From Lobosporangium transversale (lineage: Eukaryota; Mortierellomycota; Mortierellomycetes; Mortierellales; Mortierellaceae), in assembly GCF_002105155.1 (NCBI RefSeq), contig NW_019029045.1:144560-208559 (forward strand): 64,000 bases of DNA. Reading direction: 5' to 3'. A program made the position numbers and the translations under genes. Under the pieces are notes generated by a model. That model had not been told where the DNA came from and did not search any database. It saw nothing but the letters and a program-made list of their open reading frames with translations. Of the stretch, positions 47,646 to 58,113 are shown one piece after another (within the stretch, counting starts at the first letter, position 1; each line of letters starts with the position of its first letter).

Positions 47646-48550
47646 TGTTTAAAAAGAAGTGCTTTTGTATTTATAATATGAAGAAGAAGGAGTTGATTTG
47701 TGTGTATGAAAGATGCTTTTGATCTGAAGAATAAAAAAAAAAAAAAGTATGTAGACATGGTTTTTATACCTTTTTGTTATTGTTCTTATTGCGCATGGAC
47801 CCTCTGTGCATCAGTGGTTTGCCTTATCTCTTCTTAATCACCGAAGAATTAACTAGATGCGCTTTTATTTTTATTTTTTCCAGTATCTTTGAATAGTGCA
47901 AGAGAATTGGATGGAATAAACGTAGGATTTTAAATCATTATCAGTCTGAGTGACATGTAATTTTCAGCTTCCGCAGCGGTTCTTTTTCCACAATAGTCAA
48001 GTATTTAGTAGAACTTGCTTATGTTACATCTTTAGATAAGAAATCTTTTCATGCCGTTTGCATATAACGTCTACTTTGGCTCCGCACGGACTTTTAATGC
48101 GATATCGAAATATTTCAGGGACAGGAATCTCAATGAAACAGATCTCTATATGGTAACACGACGCTTGTTGACTTTGAACAGAAACTATGATAAAGCCCTT
48201 CATACCGAAAGATTCCCTATCCCTTCCCCCCCCTCTCCTAATTCGGAGATCGGTACGGTATATACACTACAGACTATAAAAGTCTTTGGACCGAGCTATA
48301 TCGCCTGTTAGAGAGCGGTCGATAAATTAGTGATAAGAACAACATACGCTAGCATACACGAGCATTCATCAGCATAAACGATTCGTGCACATGCTAGAAA
48401 TATTACGGATACAATTGGATGCACCACTCTGGGGGTAATATATAGAAAGCCTATATACATGTAGTTTTATATTTTTAATTTTAAGCTTTATTTTTTATCA
48501 TTATTGAACAGCCTTGTAGAAGTGTACAAGAGAAAGTGCTAGATCTTTAG
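47646..48550. other. Intergenic, 900 bases
   Basis: No supported gene. A plus-strand ORF of 86 codons (48051..48311) has mixed composition but no recognisable domain. A TATAAAAG word occurs at about 48275. The distal end is the MED8 3' region. Confidence 0.35.
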
Positions 48551-49305
48551 TTACATGACCTCCTCCATTTCTTCTTCATCACCAGAATTGCCAGCATCCT
48601 CGTGGAACACATCCTCCGCCATTTGCATGCTACTTGGGCCGGAATCTACATCTATCGGTTGGCTCCCTGTCCTGACTTCCATAAACGTATCCTCATCATC
48701 CTCTTCTTCTTCTTCCTCTTCCTCTTCCTCCTCATCCTTGTCCTCGTCTTCTTGTATATCCTCGCTTCCTTGATCATCTTGTACAGACTCCATGTCACTT
48801 TGACTTGATTCTTCGTCACCACTGCTGAAGTCCTGCCTCCGCGCCTCAAAATAGCTATCATCCAGATCTATTCCATTTTTGGGAATTCCGGTAATAGCAG
48901 CCTCATCGGCAGATTCATCTGAAGTATAACCATCTACGTCATGTAAAGTCCCACCCCATTCGCTCATATAACGAATAGATGTCGCGTTATCTACCATACC
49001 AATGGCGAAATCATCTACCGGAGGAACAGTATTGCTATTGCTGGATGGCTCTTTCATCTTGTCACCTGATCTTTGTGTTGTTTTGCTATTTATATCGCCC
49101 TGTCCTTCATCATCTGATTCATAGCGCACTCTGGTATTGATCATATCTCTTTGATTCTCGAATATTTCGTCTGCCGCTTGGCAAAGCGCATCATGCATTG
49201 TTACTTTGAGCTATTATTATGTCAAAACAATAAAATAGATAAATTTATGTTAGATTTTACCACCTGTTTTTCACTAGAAATAAAAACACAACTGGGTCGT
49301 ATATT

Positions 49306-49337
<32 letters not shown>

Positions 49338-49712
49338 GGACAAACCTTTAGTGCTTGTAGAACCTTTCGATCCTCAGCAACACCACCTCCTTGACTATTT
49401 AACCCTGGAATGGTACCTTCCTTGATGCGATCTTCAGCCTCCTGTTCCAGCTCGGGTAACAACTTTGTACGGAGTAGGACACTCAAGTTCTGAACATGCT
49501 GATCTGTAGCAGGCGCTTCATTTGGAAATACGGTATAAGATTGCAGAAGCGTGTTGTGTGGGTCGTTGACGAGGTTTGTGAGATGTAGGTATTTTGCAAT
49601 CAACACATTAAACTTTGAATGCAATTCTGTCCTTCAGTCCACCAGCATAACCCAATGTCAAAACAATATATATATAAAAAAAACCGAATCAGTCTTCAGA
49701 GCGTTCCTTGTA

Positions 49713-49743
<31 letters not shown>

Positions 49744-49912
49744 TGTTAAGCAGCAATGAAAGTCGCGTATACCAAGAGACTGTGCCAGGAGTCGTTTCAG
49801 GGTTGATGGACCTCAGAAAGAAGAGGATTGACTCTTGAAGCTGAAATAAGCGTGTCTTGACATTTTCCAGCGCCTCAATGTTGACTTCTGTCTGTGGAAA
49901 TGGCGTGTTCAT
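48551..49912 (-). CDS. MED8: Mediator complex subunit 8
   Basis: Three exons, 49912..49773, 49631..49346 and 49210..48551, give 361 residues. The N-terminal 150 residues match Med8: NIEALENVKTRLFQLQESILFFLRS, then WTELHSKFNVLIAKYLHLTNLV, SYTVFPNEAPATDQHVQNLSVLLRTKLLPELEQEAEDR, and KVTMHDALCQAADEIFENQRDM. Med8 is a head-module subunit linking activators to RNA polymerase II. The second intron ends in the less common AAG acceptor. The C-terminal 200 residues are an unusually long acidic tail with a run of about 15 Glu/Asp (near 290) and many Ser-Asp-Glu motifs that look like CK2 sites. Start is well supported because the family begins just before the first helix. CACGTG and an ATTGG (CCAAT) box lie about 115 bases upstream. 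Confidence 0.85.
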
Positions 49913-50053
49913 CGGATTTGTTATAATCTACAATCTTCCTATGTCTTGATCTGATGCCACCTTGAGAATTTCCATGCAATAAAAAAAAAAGTTTCTTTTG
50001 CGGTGGGCGAATTGGGCTGTTGTGCACGTGATTGGACTAATATATTGCCGCCG

Positions 50054-50086
<33 letters not shown>

Positions 50087-50486
50087 TCGTGCGCGCCGGA
50101 CTACACCAAAATCAGACGGCGTGCCTTCCTCCTGTAGTCTTTTGACGGCGAAAGCTCTGATGCAATTGAGGAACACAATGCATAAGCAAAGAGCTTTTTG
50201 TTTATGGAGTTTTAGGATTTTTGTGATGGTTCTTGTTTTGTACTTTTTGTAAGGTAAAAAAAAAAAAAAAAGGTTCTTGCCGATCCATGACAATGTCTTT
50301 TTTTTTTTTACTTTCAAAAAAAGTGGGGTGTAGAAACGAAGGAATGTTAAAGAGGCTGTGCGTATCATTACTAAATGCCCATTTACCCACCCCGTGTTAC
50401 CAAGACAATGGATTAAGAAAAATAGGTTAATGGAGATTGGAATGTTTATTGGCAATTGAATTTTTTACAGGAATATGAAATGTGGA

Positions 50487-50517
<31 letters not shown>

Positions 50518-50564
50518 GCGGAACACTGTGTAGCTTAATTAAAAAAAAATAAAATAAAAAATAT
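49913..50564. other. Intergenic MED8 upstream / cytidine deaminase downstream
   Basis: Contains a T run at 50056-50080, A runs near 50257 and 50485-50514, and the CACGTGATTGG element. Minus-strand ORFs here are homopolymer-derived. No gene is supported. Confidence 0.4.
50025..50035. promoter_or_regulatory. CACGTG plus CCAAT box upstream of MED8
   Basis: CACGTG at 50025..50030 directly followed by ATTGG at 50031..50035, that is a CCAAT box on the MED8 strand. The pair is about 115 bases upstream of the MED8 ATG. Role inferred from motif and position. Confidence 0.35.
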
Positions 50565-51032
50565 TTATTTGTCATGAAGGTCTTCTGGTCCAAAAGCGTA
50601 TGGTAATAGATCCTCAAGAACAGCTTGTCTGTAGGTCCGATCATCGTTTACAAAGAAGATTTCGAGTTTTTTTCCAAACTCGTTCATGAATTGCCGACAA
50701 ATTCCGCAAGGAGTAATAAAACGGTTGTAATCACAGGCAACAGCGATGGCAACAAACCGACGGTAACCCTCAGAGACGGCTTTAACGAATGCAGTCCGTT
50801 CTGCACAGATAGCTCCACCATAGGAAGCATTTTCGACATTGCATCCTTGAAACACTCTGCCGTCCATGGTCAGGAGGGCAGCCCCGACTCGGAATTGTGA
50901 ATAGGGCGAATATGAATTATTGCGGGCTTCAAGTGACTGAGAGATGAGATCTTCGACCTGGCTATTTGAGAGTGAGGAAATATGAACTGGCCTGGCCCCT
51001 TTAGGCGAGGCAACAATGGATGGAAGCGACAT
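50565..51032 (-). CDS. CDD1: Cytidine deaminase
   Basis: Single exon, 155 residues, a typical length for the tetrameric fungal and animal enzyme. It shows the zinc and catalytic motifs: GCNVENASYGGAICAERTAFVKA with the Cys-Ala-Glu ligand/acid pair, and TPCGICRQFMNEF with the two remaining zinc Cys. SPYSQFRVGAALL is the N-terminal substrate-binding strand. The enzyme deaminates cytidine and deoxycytidine to uridine in pyrimidine salvage. The first 25 residues are a family-variable extension; the ATG chosen is the first in frame after a gap of noncoding sequence. It is one of the few intronless genes here. Confidence 0.97.
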   Translation of the reverse strand: MSLPSIVASPKGARPVHISSLSNSQVEDLISQSLEARNNSYSPYSQFRVGAALLTMDGRVFQGCNVENASYGGAICAERTAFVKAVSEGYRRFVAIAVACDYNRFITPCGICRQFMNEFGKKLEIFFVNDDRTYRQAVLEDLLPYAFGPEDLHDK

Positions 51033-52240
51033 TGGATATGTGGTATTAAAGCTTTATTAAACGAAGGAAGGAGGGAGGGAAAAGAAAATGGAAGAAGAAA
51101 GGGATGTTCGTCCACAATCTCGTCTTTGAAATAAATAAATGAATGATCTTTTTCCACGAGTCCATGTGCTTTAGCAGGCTTGTTCATTCTATCAGCAACT
51201 GCTCCCTATCTTTTACAAACACACGCCGCACTTCAAAAAAGCTTTTTTTTTTTTTTTTTTTTTTTTTTTGCCATTAATGACCATCTCATCTGCAGTGAAG
51301 AGGCTGCAAAAGCGGAAGTGGTGGGGTGATCAATCCTTGCTCTCTTTCTCTTATTTAATGTGGAGAAAATTATTAGACTAAAGACTAACCCTCCTTTCCT
51401 GGAGAATCAATAAACTGAAAAAAAGTAAACATTAGTCTGAGCATTCCACTCATTCTACGTGTAGCTTTCTTAAAAAGCCCTTCAATAAAAAAAAAAAAAA
51501 AAAAAAAAAAAATGGTGTTGAGGTATCAACGAAACCTTCAGTTGCAAATGCAATAAAGGATCATTCTTGAAAAAGAAAGAATCTCGCGTGTCTTCTAATA
51601 TCGTCATCTTCATTGTCTCCAAACAAAATTAAAGTGGTATTGAGCACACCGACCATCCTGACAGAAGAGCGGTGCACAAACCGCTTTTTACCTCCTCAGG
51701 AGGTTTTTTCATGTAACCTAGAAATGCAGAGCTCTCATTCACTAACAGTCACTACCATTAAGCTAATGGCCACATCTCGCCAGAAGAAGTCAAAGGTCCA
51801 TCATGGATATGCAGAGCTCTTTCAGTCGCTAAGACGTCGCTAGCGATGCTAACCTCTCTACCAGCTATACCATGAGGGATAAAGTGGCCCACAGATAGAG
51901 TTAGAGGCTTGTTTAGAAAGAACAAAGGATTGTATATACAAAGTTTCTCATCACCAACGGTGCTATCAGAGAGTCATGGGCACTAAAAGAGAGCAAACTT
52001 ATTGACTCGGCTAGGAGGGAATGAGGGATCCGTAATTCAGAATCTATAAAAATTTTTGACACGTAAATGGTCCTCAACTGTGTAAATAGTCCGTGTGCCC
52101 AATGACCGCAGACATCTTGGCCGTTTTAGGCGTTACTGCTGCTCTTTTGTGGTATTTGTGTCCGTGGTATTTCCCAGCTTCCTTGATGTCATGCCGAAAA
52201 AGCATACGGCATCTATTTTAAAAATAGATGGTGATCATCT

Positions 52241-52299
52241 ATATTAATCTCACAGGCAAAGTCGCGGTTGTATATATTAACCTTGCAGGTAAAGTCGCG
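52241..52299 (+). repeat. Imperfect 26-base direct repeat
   Basis: Units at 52241..52266 and 52274..52299 match at 22 of 26 positions (both start ATATTAA and end AAAGTCGCG), separated by seven bases. Just upstream is the hairpin at about 52212-52230. Confidence 0.8.
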
Positions 52300-52574
52300 T
52301 CAGCTACTGCATATAGGATTTGTCCTTGTTCGTCATTTATCCCTGTGATAAGACTCGATATCTTTTATTCATGAGCTAGCAATGACTTCCTATCGCCATT
52401 CGTTCTGTAGGCTCCAATATTAATAATCCTCTATATCCCTTTGTCTAAGTGATAAGTTCGCTAACGCTACCAGTTAAGCCTGTAATTAACTGTTGCCGCT
52501 GCTGGATTTACAAGGGATAACCAGAGTCAACTTACCTTTTGGTGTCTACTTCTACTCATGTAGACTTCTTGATG

Positions 52575-52606
<32 letters not shown>

Positions 52607-53049
52607 TCGCAGGGCAAGGACGTCTTCATGCATAGTTGATGCTGATATCAACTATGATTCTCTTCATGCTGGCACATGTGCATCTAATAGAATCAATAAA
52701 TATCACATGAACCTTGGTCGAAAGAGTTAACAGGACTTTCCAGATTGGCTATGATCCTAATGAAATTGCTCGGTCCACCTCCGCAATGATAATAATTAAA
52801 GCCACCAAAGTCAAAGGTAGCTCCGGTGTCGCGCTTCCAACCAAGTGCAGACAACGAGATCTATATTCTCTGTAAAACGTGTAAAGATAAAAAAAAAAAA
52901 CTTTGCCAAGTATCGCGATGGCGGGCTGGTCGCCTATTGCTTAATATTCACTAAAGGCTTCCAATTAATCTAGGCGTTCTTGGCACAACAACGCAATATT
53001 CACTCACGATCACCACAACACATGCAAGATTAATATAATTGGGTATTAT

Positions 53050-53055
53050 CACGTG
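53050..53055. promoter_or_regulatory. CACGTG box upstream of the peroxin
   Basis: CACGTG in context TCACGTGG, 339 bases upstream of the peroxin ATG, identical in eight bases to the calnexin and TOR-region sites. Function is inferred. Confidence 0.25.
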
Positions 53056-53393
53056 GAAACAACTTTAAAAAATGCACATGCGTTTGAAAGTTAGGTTACA
53101 TTGTCATATTGCAAGAAGCAAACAAACAATAATGTGGAGGGCCCTCTCGTCCACTCCTCCGGCTCGCGAATCCTTTCTTTTCTGTACTCATTACCCACAG
53201 AGATTCAAACTGTGAAGAACACGGCTCTTTTTCTTTATTTTTTTTTTTTTTTTTTTTTTTTTTCTTCTTCTTTAATATACCTTTTTATCAGGCAATCCAA
53301 TTTTCAGACTCTCTCCGCTCTTTCCTTTCAACCCCATCCAACTTTTGAAACTGAGCTCTGTACCCGAGATTCTCATTCAGGAATCAAGCTTGA

Positions 53394-55037
53394 ATGTCGA
53401 GCTTCGACTACCACTCTTCATTCCTGGCTAACCTTCCAACAGAGCCTTCGTCTTCCTCAAAGAGTCATATCCGAAACCATACCATGGCCGCTACGGTGAG
53501 TGCAGGGGATTCAGTAACCGTTTCCTCTGCGTCTTCACGACGTAACGTACTTATTTCACCAGCAAACAAAATACAGCCCTCACCCCCTCTCACCGAGTTT
53601 TTCTCTGCATCAACTCCTGTGCCCGCATCCGTAACATTATTACTGAGCTATACCAGTCCTGCTATTCATGTCTTCCATCGGTTGCTCCAACTTTTGACTT
53701 GGACTTCAGATCGATCAGTGAAGAGTTTCCTACTTCTCTTTGCTTGGTGGGGTATTTGCCTCGGCACAGAGACTTTCCTCATCTATGGACTTCATGGCGC
53801 GTTAATCCTCTACATTGGACATTTATGGATCAACTCGCGCAAGGCAACCAAGATTGGTTCAGATATTCCACAGAGTCCAGCCACGCCTCCAAATAGCAAG
53901 ATTTCAAACAAAAGTAACGCTTCTTTGCTCTCTTCAAAGTTTGTTCGCCAACCAACAACAACACAGCTGGAGCAGGCAGCGACTCTGCGAGAAATCCAAG
54001 AGATTCTCGATCACTGGGCGGCTTGGCATCGGACACTGGATAAGGTGGAGACATATCTGAACTGGTCAGATAGAAGCAGGACGCGTTTGGTGCTTTTCTC
54101 ATTGGTAGTGACCTACGTTCCATGGTTGATTCTAAACTATTTTATCCCAATGCGTTTCATTGCGGCCGTAGTTGGAAGCGTGGCTATCTGTTGGTGCGCT
54201 CCTTGGTTTGCAATTATTTGGGCAGTGTTGATGAAACTGCAGGCGTTCTCACCTTTGCTGCAATTGATTCCGTACTGGCCATATCGTCCTGAAGTTACAG
54301 CAACTTATCGAAAAAAGAGACGTGTCTCAGTTAAAGACATCATCTCTAGAGCCATTGGACAGCGTAAGAAGAGTGACTCTGAGGGATACAAGTCTTTCAA
54401 GACCAGTACTGGATACGATATTGAAGAGGATCATGCCACCATGTACTACAAATTTGTACTGTATGAGAATCAGCGATGGTGGTTGGGGCTTGAATGGACG
54501 CCCATGATGCTTCCTAACGATCGCTCCCCTTGGTAAGAGCAATGACTTAGTAATGATGCATGCAGCAAGTACGATGCAGTAGTATTCAAATTTTATTTTT
54601 TCTTGTTCCTATTGTTATCTAGGACGGATGATCATCTAGAGCCGACACAGAGCAAGTCTTCATTTCAGCTACCCCCACCCCACATTGCTCATGAGGCTAT
54701 CCCGGGCCAGCCCAACAAGGTCCTCCGAAAGTCACAGGAATGGCGTTGGTTAGACCCACATTGGCGTCTAAAGCTCGGTACTGATTGTGATGCAGACGGG
54801 TGGGAGTATGCGAACAACCATTGGAAAAATTGGACCGGAAAGAGAAGTCGTGGATTATACACCAGGAGAAGAGCATGGGAAAGAACAGCAAAACTGATAG
54901 ATCAGCGTGAAATCGTTTCTCTCGAAGATGTTCAAGACGAATTATCATCTGAGCAAGGGGGCGAATCGGAGAATGAGGAAGAAGAGGAAGAAGAGGAAGA
55001 AGAAGAGGTTGCTGAGAAAGAACAAAAAGAAAAGTAG
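53394..55037 (+). CDS. Pex23-family peroxin with dysferlin domain
   Basis: Two exons, 53394..54532 and 54623..55037, give 517 residues. Two hydrophobic regions (about 60-150 and 210-300) carry paired membrane helices: SFLLLFAWWGICLGTETFLIYGLHGALILYIGHLW in the first, LVLFSLVVTYVPWLILNYFIP and WFAIIWAVLMKL in the second, the reticulon-like arrangement of Pex30/Pex31/Pex32 and Pex28/29. The C-terminal part is a dysferlin (DysF) domain: YKFVLYENQRWWLGLEWTPMMLPNDR, RSPWTDD, and EWRWLDPHWRLK with DGWEYANNHWKNW, followed by YTRRRAWER. Such proteins sit at ER-peroxisome contacts and control peroxisome number. The intron splits the Trp codon of SPWTDD inside the domain. The protein ends in a Glu-rich tail. 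Confidence 0.92.
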
Positions 55038-55199
55038 GCAGTCCTCGTAGCCCTCAAAATAGTTATAATGAATACAATTTAATGCTTTTTATGTTCTCAG
55101 CGATAGCTTTTTAGTAAAGGAAAAAAAAAAAAAATATGAAATGGGAGTGCTGTATTATGGTGTGATGATGGGAACTCTTGTGACATGTAAAAACTAATT

Positions 55200-56030
55200 C
55201 TACATAGGTTTGGCACACTTTCGTAGTTCGATAACTTTGGTCTTGGTGCACTGCATCTCCTGCCATGAAATTGGGATGAGCGATCCTCCTGCTACGCTTG
55301 TTCCAAAGATCACACCCAATTCATTTGCAGCCGTTGACAAGTAGTAACTTCTTGCATCTCCCAGCGATATCTATTGAATGACCGATACATGATAAAGAGA
55401 AAAAACAAAAATGAGTTAGAATACAATCAATCAAGGTCCTCCAATTTAATACGTCTAGAGCTCTCATGCAAAAGCCCCCCTAGCACTTGAAAATTTAAGC
55501 TGAATGTGATCCCGGAGCTTACCACCTGTGCACGAACAATATCGCCAGGTCGAAATGAGTTGTAGATCTTCACTTTATCTTTCTCAGTGGCTCTAACATC
55601 TTGTACACGGATGATGCCTTGAAAGTCATCTGTGCATGGTTTTCCATCGACTACCATAATGTTGACAGCTGCAAATCGAGGATTAACGCGCACGACTTTA
55701 CAAGTGACAATGGCGTTGATATCCGGAATAGCTGATTGTGTGTTTTCCCGTTGTACACTCATTGTGGGTATCTAATTCAGTATATGGAGACGTAAAGAGA
55801 AGTTATCCATAGATCAGTTGATAATTAATGAAAACAAGTGACTATCAGCCTGCCTCCATAATTCTCCCCAGTAATATTCGCACCTCGTTGTCTGCTATTG
55901 TGACCTTCTTAATGCCAACAACGCTGGCATACAAGAAGTCCTGGTGTGCATATGTTCCTTCTCCAGCATTGTATTCCTGAATATGTCCAAGTCGTTGACC
56001 GGGTACGACTGCGTCTGCAACTGAAGTCAT
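55200..56030 (-). CDS. CSL4: Exosome complex subunit Csl4
   Basis: Three exons, 56030..55884, 55771..55523 and 55370..55200, give 188 residues. The N-terminal domain has VVPGQRLG and [20 protein letters not shown]. The S1 domain covers [51 protein letters not shown]. The C-terminal zinc-ribbon-like end starts [20 protein letters not shown] and includes [20 protein letters not shown], which is nearly invariant in Csl4; of the four Cys in zinc-binding versions only two are seen. Csl4 is a cap subunit of the RNA exosome that degrades and processes RNA. The exon 1 donor (GAG|GTGCGA) is not ideal, but phase and similarity support it. It is divergently arranged with Vps2, 287 bases between starts. 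Confidence 0.94.
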
Positions 56031-56317
56031 TCTTAATGGTTAGTTTGTCAAAGCAACTTGCAATGAATGAATTCTTGCTATAAAAAAAAAAAGATCTGAA
56101 AAATAAAATTTTAAACGAATATGTGACGTGGGCAATTACATTCTTTTTCCTTCACTCTTCAACGAACTTCGCCTTCAGTCATTCTTCCATCTGCCAAGAC
56201 CTTTCAAAAGCTACATCTCATCAACCATTTTATATACCCCTCTCATACTATAAGGCTGCACAGCGATCAATTCACGACACTCTTTCACCTAAAGATAAAA
56301 AAAAAGTAGTAAAGAAG

Positions 56318-56857
56318 ATGATGGTATGCAGGAACAAAGTATCTGAAGGCTTTTTGGACGCGGGATACCATGATATAGCGAGGTTTTGACTAGATAGGTT
56401 TAATAAGAAACCTTTAACCCCCCACAACATGTAGAACTTTTTGTTTGGGCGTAAGTCCCCGGCGGAAGCCCTCAGACAACATCAAAGAGCACTTAACAAG
56501 GCGCAGCGAGAGCTCGATCGTGAGAGAATCAAGTTAGAGCAACAGGAAAAGAAGATTATCCAGGACATTAAAAAGACTGCTAAAGCGGGCCAAATGGTAA
56601 GGTGTAAATTGCATTTTGTTTTTTCTTTTTCTTTTATGTACAGCTCCCTAATTATTTTCTTTATTTTTATTTTTATTTTTATATGGACCATATATAGAAT
56701 GCTGCCAAGGTGATGGCTAAAGATCTTGTACGAACTCGGCGATATATCCAGAAGTTTTATCAGATGAAAACACAACTGCAGGCTGTTGGTCTCCGTATTC
56801 AGGTACATGGGTATATATTATAAATGATTCCAACCAATGGACTTGTATTACTATACT

Positions 56858-56893
<36 letters not shown>

Positions 56894-57515
56894 CTAGGGT
56901 CTCCGTTCAAATCAACAAATGGCCGAGGCAATGAAAGGCGCGACAAAGGTAAAATGTCATTGCAGGGATCTTTGTCGACAAGATCTTATGGGATTACTTG
57001 AATTCTGCAACTTGGATAACTTGATGCATCATATTGATTTTTTTTTTCCTGATTGAACAATTATAGGCTATGGGCGCAATGAACAGGAATATGAATCTGC
57101 CTCAGATTCAACATATCATGAATGAGTTTGAAAAGGAGAGCGAAATCATGGACATGAAGGAAGAGATGATGTCAGAAACTATTGACGAGGCTATGGAAGA
57201 AGAAGAGGATGAGGAGGAGCAGGAGGCTATCGTAAATCAAGTATTGGATGAAATTGGCATCAATCTGGATGAAACGGTGAGTGACAGGATCTTTTGCTTC
57301 CTTCTTTCCAACTCGCAGCCAAGACGATATTCAGCGATGGTTTACTAACCTTTTTTTTCATATCTTTATTTTCTTTTTCGTAGCTTGCATCGGCCCCTGG
57401 CACATCCATCAAGGCACCGGGAGCATCCAACAAAGAGCGTGTGGCTCAAGCTGAGGGCATGTCGGCAGATGATGCCGCACTGCAGGCTCGTCTTGATAAC
57501 CTTCGCCGTGAATAA
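56318..57515 (+). CDS. VPS2: ESCRT-III subunit Vps2/CHMP2
   Basis: Six exons, 56318..56323, 56435..56596, 56698..56802, 56898..56948, 57067..57276 and 57384..57515, give 221 residues, one fewer than human CHMP2A. The family core begins NFLFGRKSPAEALRQHQRAL, then the basic helix RELDRERIKLEQQEKKII, AKDLVRTRRYIQKFYQMK, MAEAMKGATKAMGAMNRNM and IMDMKEEMMSETIDEAMEEEED. It ends with an MIM1-type helix (ALQARLDNLRRE) that binds Vps4. The conserved NFLFGRK has no ATG in its own exon: an in-frame ATG-TAG precedes it. TAG is the acceptor, and an ATGATG|GTATGC 111 bases upstream supplies the start, so exon 1 codes only Met(-Met). Vps2 caps ESCRT-III filaments in endosomal membrane scission. Confidence 0.93.
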
Positions 57516-58030
57516 ATCACGTCCTAAGCTATTACTCTGTGTAACACTATTCTTTTTTTTTAATCGATCGCAAATAAAAAGCAATGCGGTTATTGAGCAT
57601 TCTTCAATGGGTCCCTTGGTAATATGTTTCTTTTGGCCAAGTACACTCTCCTCTATCAATCATCAACCATCGACCAAACTGTTGGTGGTCAGCAATCAGC
57701 TGACTCTGAAACTATTCAGCCTTAAAAGCATAATTGTCCTTTATTTAAAACAAGATATTTTAGTTGATGACTCCTGTGGTTAGTTGAAGGCGAAGCAAAA
57801 TAAGTGCGCTGTTACTCTGACTCTTAGACAATGTCAATAAGGAAGGGCTATTCTTCTTTTAACACTCCTCGTTATCTTCATATCAGCTTCAAGATTGACT
57901 CACTCATTCACAAACATTCGAATAGTCATAGTTTTAGGAGTCCTTGAGTGAATACAAAGAAAAGCTTAATCGACTAAGCCACCTTACAAGAAACCTTTTT
58001 ATTGGCCTTTTTTTTGTATGGATGCTATTG

Positions 58031-58063
<33 letters not shown>

Positions 58064-58113
58064 CCCCTCCTTCGCACTTGTTCCTCATTAAAAGAACGAA
58101 ACTTAATCCCCTC
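57516..58113. other. Intergenic Vps2 / TyrRS
   Basis: About 600 bases: Vps2 3' end with AATAAA at about 57575, spacer without ORF support, and a T run at 58033-58063 about 50 bases before the TyrRS ATG. No RNA gene is seen. Confidence 0.4.

Larger units (their letters stand above)
51033..53393. other. Gene-poor stretch, 2.4 kb
   Basis: No supported gene. It contains T and A runs (51243-51269, 51487-51511, 52576-52601, 53239-53263), a CCTCCTCAGGAGG palindrome at about 51692-51704, a hairpin ATCTATTTT/AAAATAGAT at about 52212-52230, a 26-base imperfect direct repeat at 52241-52299 and a TCACGTGG site at 53049. A plus-strand ORF of 76 codons (51613..51843) has no recognisable domain. Confidence 0.4.

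Noticed and set aside
48051-48311. 86-codon plus-strand ORF in the MED8/small-ORF gap
   Set aside because: Mixed composition but no recognisable domain, and its upstream flank is ordinary spacer; left as intergenic.
51613-51843. 76-codon plus-strand ORF in the gene-poor 51-53 kb stretch
   Set aside because: No domain or conserved motif; a chance ORF is as likely.
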